In this document: piece after piece, positions 31,290 through 36,122 of the stretch
How the letters are laid out: the number at the start of each line of letters is the position of its first letter
Position numbering within the stretch: position 1 is the stretch's first letter
Assembly: GCA_002796105.1 (NCBI GenBank)
Contig: PCVX01000087.1
Span: 1-36,122 of the forward strand
Length of the DNA: 36,122 bases
Source of the DNA: Candidatus Omnitrophica bacterium CG11_big_fil_rev_8_21_14_0_20_63_9
Lineage (GTDB): Bacteria > Omnitrophota > Gorgyraeia > Aquiviventales > Aquiviventaceae
Reading direction: 5' to 3'
The notes under the pieces: generated by a model
Databases searched by the model: none
Seen by the model: the letters and a program-made list of their open reading frames with translations, nothing else
What the model was told of the DNA's origin: nothing
Position numbers and translations under genes: made by a program

Positions 31290-32366
31290 ATGACTGTGAC
31301 ATCTGAACATATCCTCAAGGCGCTCCGGGCCGTCCAAGACCCTGACTTGAAGCGGGACATCGTCTCGCTGGGGTTCATCAAACACCTCACGATCGAGGGC
31401 GGCAAGGTCGCGTTTCAAATCGAGCTCACCACCCCGGCGTGTCCGGTGAAAGACCTCCTACGCGAGGAGGCGCGTACAGCTGTAGCGGCGATCCCGGGTG
31501 TGACATCGGTTGAGATCGGCATGACCTCCCAGGTGCGCTCCTCGGTAGCGCTCCCGCCCACGATGGGCCCGCTGGCCATTAAGAACATCGTGCCCATCGC
31601 CAGCGGCAAGGGCGGGGTAGGCAAGTCGACGGTGAGCGCGAATTTGGCGCTGGCACTTGCCCGCAGTGGCGCGCGCGTCGGCTTGATGGATGCGGACGTC
31701 TACGGGCCAAGCATCCCGACCATCCTCGGTATCCCGCACCAGCAGCCTGAGGTGGACGCGCAAAACCGCATCAGCCCGATTGAGCAATATGGCATCAAAG
31801 TGGTCTCGATGGGGTTTTTCATGAAGCCCGAAGAGGCGGTGATCTGGCGCGGGCCGATGTTGCATAAGACCGTCCAGCAATTCCTGGGTGGGGTGCTGTG
31901 GGGCGAGCTGGATTATCTGCTCGTCGATCTGCCGCCTGGGACCGGCGACGTGCAGCTCTCATTGTGCCAGACGATCCCGATTACCGGTGCGGTGATCGTC
32001 TCCACGCCGCAGGATGTGGCGCTCAACGTCGCGCAAAAGGCGGTGGCGATGTTCAAGAAGCTGAACGCGCCGATCCTGGGCGTGATCGAGAACATGAGCT
32101 ACTACGTGTGCGCGCACTGCGGCACGCGAGAGGACATCTTCGGCACGGGCGGGGCGCGGCAGATCGCGCAGCGGCTTGAGCTGCCGTTTCTGGGTGAGAT
32201 TCCGCTGGCGACGCCGATCCGCGTGGCGTCGGATGCGGGCAAGCCGGTGATTCTCACCGAGCCCGCGTCACCCGGGGCGCAAGCGTTTGTGAAGGCCGCC
32301 GAGCAGCTCGCCGCGCAGGTGAGCATCCGTGCGCTGCAGAGCGAGACGGTTAAGGTAACGTTCTGA
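31290..32366 (+). CDS. Mrp/ApbC Fe-S carrier P-loop ATPase
   Basis: A 358-residue Mrp/ApbC/NBP35-family protein. The N-terminal MIP18/DUF59 domain (about 1-80) has D-P-D-L and T-x-x-A-C-P. The P-loop G-K-G-G-V-G-K-S-T spans 106-114, followed by D-A-D-V-Y-G-P-S-I-P and L-V-D-L-P-P-G-T-G-D. The cluster-binding C274-x2-C277 lies in Y-Y-V-C-A-H-C-G. The family holds and delivers Fe-S clusters. It starts 51 nt after gltB (itself an Fe-S enzyme), and DUF971 and a cysteine-desulfurase homologue follow, so an Fe-S context is clear. Confidence 0.94.
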   Translation: MTVTSEHILKALRAVQDPDLKRDIVSLGFIKHLTIEGGKVAFQIELTTPACPVKDLLREEARTAVAAIPGVTSVEIGMTSQVRSSVALPPTMGPLAIKNIVPIASGKGGVGKSTVSANLALALARSGARVGLMDADVYGPSIPTILGIPHQQPEVDAQNRISPIEQYGIKVVSMGFFMKPEEAVIWRGPMLHKTVQQFLGGVLWGELDYLLVDLPPGTGDVQLSLCQTIPITGAVIVSTPQDVALNVAQKAVAMFKKLNAPILGVIENMSYYVCAHCGTREDIFGTGGARQIAQRLELPFLGEIPLATPIRVASDAGKPVILTEPASPGAQAFVKAAEQLAAQVSIRALQSETVKVTF

Positions 32367-32444
32367 TGGAGCATGGCGGGGCTTGTCAAAATCAGATGCG
32401 AAGGCGGCCGGGGCCCCCGCTTCGCGTCACCCGCCCGCTACACA

Positions 32445-32795
32445 ATGATGGCTGAGACGACGCAGCCGCAGCCTCGTGAGATCACGCGCGCCGGAGAGCA
32501 CGACGTCAAAATCATCTGGCAGGATGGACATGAGAGCGTGTACCCGGCCCGCGCGCTGCGCCTTGCGTGCCCGTGCGCCGGCTGCGTGGATGAGATGACC
32601 GGCGTGGTGCGGCTGATCGACACCTCGATTTCTCACGACGTCCATCCGGTGAAGATCGACCTCGTCGGCCGCTACGCGATCTCGATTACGTGGTCGGACA
32701 GCCACCGTACGGGGATTTACTCGTTCGATCTACTGCGAAAACTTTGCTCGTGCTGTCAGGGGCAGGGGGCGAGAGATGTGGGGCGGGGGCAGTGA
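32445..32795 (+). CDS. DUF971 family protein
   Basis: A small protein (116 residues from ATG 32445) of the DUF971 family, the domain also found at the N-terminus of gamma-butyrobetaine hydroxylase. Signature: V-K-I-I-W-Q-D-G-H-E-S-V-Y, the Cys-rich A-C-P-C-A-G-C-V-D-E-M-T-G, and I-T-W-S-D-S-H-R-T-G-I-Y-S-F. DUF971 is often found next to or fused with Mrp/ApbC, consistent with an Fe-S or metal role. An extra C-S-C-C follows near its end. ATG 32373 is a longer alternative start; neither start has a strong ribosome-binding site. Confidence 0.85.
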   Translation: MMAETTQPQPREITRAGEHDVKIIWQDGHESVYPARALRLACPCAGCVDEMTGVVRLIDTSISHDVHPVKIDLVGRYAISITWSDSHRTGIYSFDLLRKLCSCCQGQGARDVGRGQ

Positions 32796-32807
32796 TCGGA
32801 GGTCAGA

Positions 32808-33158
32808 ATGTATGAGATCAGCTTGGAAGGCCCTGGGAAGATTTTTTCCGAAATCAAAGCACAGCCTCCGCTGATGCAAGAGCAGGAAAGATCAATGTAT
32901 GTTGGTAAGGAAGTCGACTGGACACTGCTGTTTGCCGATGGCTATGAAGCCTCGCCAGGTGTTGCGAGAGTTATGTTTCGCAGTGAACCAAACGTGTTGC
33001 AATTCGTTGCCATGAATGTGCGACTTGCTGACTACCCGTGGCTCAAGTCGATGCACCGCGGCGAGGTAGTGAGAGTCCGTGGGCGAATTAGCGGTTTTAG
33101 CGCCTTGAGCGTTGAATTGAAGAACGCTGACCTTTTGCAGCTTGCCGAGGCCGCTTAG
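32808..33158 (+). CDS. Small OB-fold-like protein of unknown function
   Basis: A 116-residue soluble protein with strand-rich pattern: Y-V-G-K-E-V-D-W-T-L-L-F-A-D, V-A-R-V-M-F-R, then G-E-V-V-R-V-R-G-R-I-S-G-F, V-E-L-K-N-A-D-L. The G-x-V-V-R-V-R-G-R-I segment is typical of OB folds, which bind nucleic acid or small ligands. GGAGG precedes ATG 32808. The G+C content is visibly lower than in its neighbours, a sign of possible later arrival. It sits between DUF971 and the cysteine-desulfurase homologue with short gaps. Confidence 0.65.
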   Translation: MYEISLEGPGKIFSEIKAQPPLMQEQERSMYVGKEVDWTLLFADGYEASPGVARVMFRSEPNVLQFVAMNVRLADYPWLKSMHRGEVVRVRGRISGFSALSVELKNADLLQLAEAA

Positions 33159-33167
33159 TACGACACC

Positions 33168-34325
33168 ATGCGCATTTACCTTGATTACGTATCAAGTACG
33201 CCGGTGCTGCCGGAGGTGAGGGCGGCGATGGCGGAGGCGCTGGAAAAGGGCGCCAATCCGTCGTCAATCCATCAGGCTGGGCAGAAGGCGAGAGAGCGGC
33301 TGGAGAAAGCGCGCAAGCAGGTAGCCGCGCTGATCCACGCGAAGCCTGCGGAAATCTATTTCACCTCCTGCGGGACCGAGTCGAACAACTGGGCGCTGCG
33401 CGGGCTGATGGCAGCGAATAAGCGCAAGGGCAATCACATCAGCGTCTCCGCCATCGAGCATCCGTCGGTTTCACTCGTGGCGCGCCGGCTGGAGCTTGAA
33501 GGCGCTGCGAAGGTCACGATTCTTCCGGTGGATGGCGATGGGATCGTCTCAGCGCAAGCGCTCAAACAGTTACTCACGCCGCAAACGGTGCTGGTGTCGG
33601 TGATGCTGGCCAACGGCGAGGTCGGCACGATCGAGCCGATCAAGGAGATGGCCGCGATCGCGCACGAGCAGGGCGCCTTGTTCCATACTGATGCGATTGC
33701 GACGGTCGGGCACAACCCTGTGGACGTAAAAGCGCTCGGGGTGGATGCGCTGAGCATGAGCGCGAACCAGTTCTACGGTCCGCCGGGCGCTGCAGCACTG
33801 TTTGTGCGCGATGGCGTGCGGATCCTGCCGCTGCTTGAAGGGGGCGGGCAGGAAACCGGCGCGCGCTCAGGCACCGAGGCGCTGCCGGCGATCGTGGGGA
33901 TGGGAGCGGCCGCGGAGATTGCGAAGCGCGAGCTGCCAAGTCGCATGGCGCGACTGAGCATGCTGCGCGATCGGTTGCGCGATGGGCTCAAGGAGCGCAT
34001 CGAAGGGCTTCGGCTCAACGGGTCATGGAGTTCGCGACTGCCGCACAATCTGCATATTTGCATCGACGGCGTGTCCAGCGAATCGCTGGTGCTGGGGTTG
34101 GATCAAGCCGGCATCGCCGCCGGCCTTGGCTCGGCGTGCAACTCGAAGTCCATGCGGCCCTCGCATGTGCTCAAAGCCATGGGCTTGACCGATGAACAAG
34201 CCAAGGGCGCGTTGGTGCTGAGCCTCGGTGAGCAGACGACCGAGAAAGAGATCGACCGGGCGCTGGAACTCATCCCGTCCGTCGTGCAGAAGCTCCGCAA
34301 CGTCACGGCATTGACCGCGCGATGA
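33168..34325 (+). CDS. NifS/IscS-like protein lacking the PLP lysine
   Basis: A 385-residue fold-type I protein aligned end to end with NifS/IscS cysteine desulfurases: Y-L-D-Y-V-S-S-T-P, T-S-C-G-T-E-S-N-N, E-H98-P-S (stacking His), D175 in F-H-T-D-A, and the loop Cys C324 in G-S-A-C-N-S. The PLP-bearing S-A-H-K of the family reads S-A-N200-Q201, so the Schiff-base Lys is missing, and the Gln near D175 reads Ala178. The reading frame is intact, so this is not decay by frameshift. Either it is a non-PLP or altered-chemistry subfamily, or an inactive scaffold. Its stop overlaps the next start (ATGA). Confidence 0.85.
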   Translation: MRIYLDYVSSTPVLPEVRAAMAEALEKGANPSSIHQAGQKARERLEKARKQVAALIHAKPAEIYFTSCGTESNNWALRGLMAANKRKGNHISVSAIEHPSVSLVARRLELEGAAKVTILPVDGDGIVSAQALKQLLTPQTVLVSVMLANGEVGTIEPIKEMAAIAHEQGALFHTDAIATVGHNPVDVKALGVDALSMSANQFYGPPGAAALFVRDGVRILPLLEGGGQETGARSGTEALPAIVGMGAAAEIAKRELPSRMARLSMLRDRLRDGLKERIEGLRLNGSWSSRLPHNLHICIDGVSSESLVLGLDQAGIAAGLGSACNSKSMRPSHVLKAMGLTDEQAKGALVLSLGEQTTEKEIDRALELIPSVVQKLRNVTALTAR

Positions 34326-35518
34326 AATATATCATCCTCTTACCCGATGGCGTGGCGGATGTGCCGATCAACGAGCTCGGCAACAAAACGCCCCTGGAGG
34401 TCGCCAAGCATCCGAACATGGACTGGGTGGCGCGCGAAGGTGTCACGGGGTGGAACCATACCATTCCCTCAGGCTTCCCGCCAGGGTCGGACGTGGGCTG
34501 CATGAGCGTTTTCGGCTACGATCCGCGCAAATACCACACTGGCCGTGCACCGCTTGAAGCGGCGGCCCAAGGCATCGCGCTCAAGCCCGGACAAGTGGCC
34601 TTCCGCTGCAACACGCTCACGGTTGAACACGGCGTGATGGTGGACCACTCCGCCGATCACATCACGACTGAAGAGTCCAAACAGCTCATCGAGGCGATCA
34701 GCGGGCGACTCGGCAAGGACGCCGCGCGCTATTATCCGGGTGTCAGTTACCGCCATCTCATGGTGATCGACGGCGCTGAGTACGCGAAGACACAGTGCAC
34801 GCCGCCGCATGACATCCTTGGCAAGCGCATCGATGAGTATTTGCCGAAGGGGCCAGGCGCTGAGCTGCTGCGCCGGCACATGGAGCAATCGGTCGGCATC
34901 CTGAAAGATCATGCGGTCAGCAAGCAGCGCAGCCAGCAAGGCAAGCGAGCGGCGACGATGACGTGGTTTTGGGGGCAAGGGACCGCGGTGCAGTTTCCGC
35001 CCTTTGCGCAGGCGTATAAGAAGAAGGCGGCGTGCATCAGCGCGGTGGACATCGTGCGAGGCATCGCGCGGCTGGCCGGGATGGAGATCCTGCAGGTGCC
35101 GGGGATCACCGGTTACTTCGATACCAACTACGAGAACAAAGCCGACTACGCGCTCAAAGCGCTCGATGAAGGCTTCGACCTTGTGGTCGTGCACGTTGAG
35201 TCCACCGACGAAGCCGGCCACATGGGCGATCCCAAGAAGAAAGTGCAGGCGATCGAAGATGTGGACCGCCGGCTGCTGGGACGGCTGCTCGATGGGCTGC
35301 GCAAGCGCAACGAGCCGTTTGCGGTCCTGATCACGCCGGACCATCCCACCAGCTGTGCGCTGCGCACGCACATCGCCGACCCGGTGCCATTTGCGCTGTA
35401 TGCAACAGGAACTTCCAAAGGCGGCGCGCCGTCGTATAATGAGCCATCGATCAAGGCATCGGCCAAGCGGTTCGAGGAAGGGTATCAGCTCATGTCATTT
35501 TTCTTAAGCCACTCGTAA
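34322..35518 (+). CDS. apgM: 2,3-BPG-independent phosphoglycerate mutase, archaeal type
   Basis: A 398-residue ApgM-type phosphoglycerate mutase, an alkaline-phosphatase-superfamily enzyme that interconverts 3- and 2-phosphoglycerate. Metal and nucleophile motifs: L-L-P-D9-G-V-A-D, P-P-G-S-D-V-G-C-M-S62-V-F-G-Y-D-P (Ser nucleophile), V-E-S-T-D-E-A-G-H-M-G-D, and T-P-D-H-P-T. The length matches the family. It overlaps the desulfurase homologue by 4 nt (ATGA), so translation is coupled. A ribosome-binding site is not evident. Confidence 0.92.
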   Translation: MKYIILLPDGVADVPINELGNKTPLEVAKHPNMDWVAREGVTGWNHTIPSGFPPGSDVGCMSVFGYDPRKYHTGRAPLEAAAQGIALKPGQVAFRCNTLTVEHGVMVDHSADHITTEESKQLIEAISGRLGKDAARYYPGVSYRHLMVIDGAEYAKTQCTPPHDILGKRIDEYLPKGPGAELLRRHMEQSVGILKDHAVSKQRSQQGKRAATMTWFWGQGTAVQFPPFAQAYKKKAACISAVDIVRGIARLAGMEILQVPGITGYFDTNYENKADYALKALDEGFDLVVVHVESTDEAGHMGDPKKKVQAIEDVDRRLLGRLLDGLRKRNEPFAVLITPDHPTSCALRTHIADPVPFALYATGTSKGGAPSYNEPSIKASAKRFEEGYQLMSFFLSHS

Positions 35519-35527
35519 GGAGGCTGC

Positions 35528-36122
35528 ATGCGTTTGACGGTTCGGGCAGGGCAATTGGGACAGGTGCGTGACGGCATCCCGGTCTATGCGGCATTGGAAG
35601 GCGATCGGTATCCCGAGCGGCTGCTGCCGGCTTCATCCGCCCGCGACGGCGAGCTAAAGCGGCTGATCCAGGGGTCAGGATTCCGCGGGGCGCCGAATCA
35701 AATACAGTTCCTGCCCAAGGGCAAGCAGTGGATCTTGGTCGTCGGGCTCGGGAAGGCCAAAAACCTGTCGATGGAAAAAGCGCGGCAATTTGCCGGCACT
35801 GCGGTGCGCGCCGCGCGCGCCCGCGGGTTTACGTCGGTGACGCTGCCGGTCATCAGCGAGCGGGGCCTTGGGCCCATCGAGGTGATGGTCCAGGCGGTGG
35901 CGGAAGGCGCGCTGCTGGGGCTGTATCGCTACAACAAGCTCAAAGCGGTCTCCAAGTACGAGCAGCGGCAGCGTATCGATGCGATCACGCTGGTGGTGGA
36001 ACGCGCGAGCGATGTCGCCGCGGGACGGCGGGCGGCTGCGAAGGCGCAGATCATCGCGGATGCGGTCTATATGACGCGCGATTTGATCAGCGGGCCGTCA
36101 AACCTGATTACACCAACCTATT
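35528..36122 (+). CDS. pepA: Leucyl aminopeptidase (M17), 3' end cut by window
   Basis: The first 198 codons of an M17 leucyl aminopeptidase, starting M-R-L-T-V-R-A-G-Q-L and running off the window edge in T-R-D-L-I-S-G-P-S-N-L-I-T-P-T-Y. That stretch is the classic junction between the N-terminal macro-like domain and the catalytic domain. The G-L-G-K-A-K motif (V-V-G-L-G-K) is also present. The dinuclear-zinc active site lies beyond the window. AGGAGG precedes ATG 35528 by 5 nt, 9 nt after the apgM stop, so it belongs to the same operon. Confidence 0.88.
   Translation, partial: MRLTVRAGQLGQVRDGIPVYAALEGDRYPERLLPASSARDGELKRLIQGSGFRGAPNQIQFLPKGKQWILVVGLGKAKNLSMEKARQFAGTAVRAARARGFTSVTLPVISERGLGPIEVMVQAVAEGALLGLYRYNKLKAVSKYEQRQRIDAITLVVERASDVAAGRRAAAKAQIIADAVYMTRDLISGPSNLITPTY

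Overview
The window reads as one bacterial chromosomal segment. It is high in G+C, gene-dense, and almost every gene lies on the + strand. Lipobox lipoproteins, cleavable signal peptides, the HflK/HflC pair and a CsaB-like pyruvyltransferase suggest a diderm bacterium. No rRNA, tRNA or other phylogenetic marker is present. The gene mix (FeeM-type N-acyl amino acid synthase, archaeal-type phosphoglycerate mutase, CsaB, DUF2203, many tiny envelope proteins) recalls uncultured lineages such as Omnitrophota or Nitrospirota relatives. That placement is a guess, not a result.

Layout. 1-1325: 3' part of a PKD-repeat protein, closed by a perfect hairpin. 1421-4837: a run of very small envelope genes (lipoproteins, PLDc_N, GlsB/YeaQ, DUF3185-like, a secreted helical protein, a basic 39-residue protein) with a frameshifted hemerythrin-like gene among them. 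4792-8438: a large glycoside-hydrolase-like protein coupled to a GT4 glycosyltransferase. 8476-13244: a small ORF, a beta-carbonic-anhydrase-like protein, a membrane phosphodiesterase, a CPXCG zinc protein, a zinc-ribbon/SDR fusion and a secreted protein. Two inverted 18-mers (17/18 identical) bracket the last four of these. 13281-19112: a zinc-ribbon membrane protein, DUF2203, then a promoter plus tandem-hairpin leader, a small zinc-ribbon protein, hflK, hflC, a CsaB-like gene and an FAD oxidoreductase. This block ends in a 3' remnant of a second DUF2203 gene.

19161-21567: a ferritin-like protein, an STM3941-like membrane protein, a lipoprotein paralogous to the one at 3636, and a secreted coiled-coil protein. 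21558-26355: a LysR regulator divergent from a 7TM-PAS histidine kinase, two receiver-only response regulators and a FeeM-like acyltransferase; this is the best candidate for an undescribed signalling system. 26389-36122: a PQ-loop protein, glutamate synthase large subunit, then an Fe-S-flavoured run (Mrp/ApbC, DUF971, an OB-like protein, a cysteine-desulfurase homologue without the PLP lysine), archaeal-type phosphoglycerate mutase and the start of leucyl aminopeptidase.

No stretch over 300 bases lacks a gene. I saw no CRISPR array, insertion sequence, tRNA or rRNA. Functional names rest on motif recognition by eye; no searches were run.
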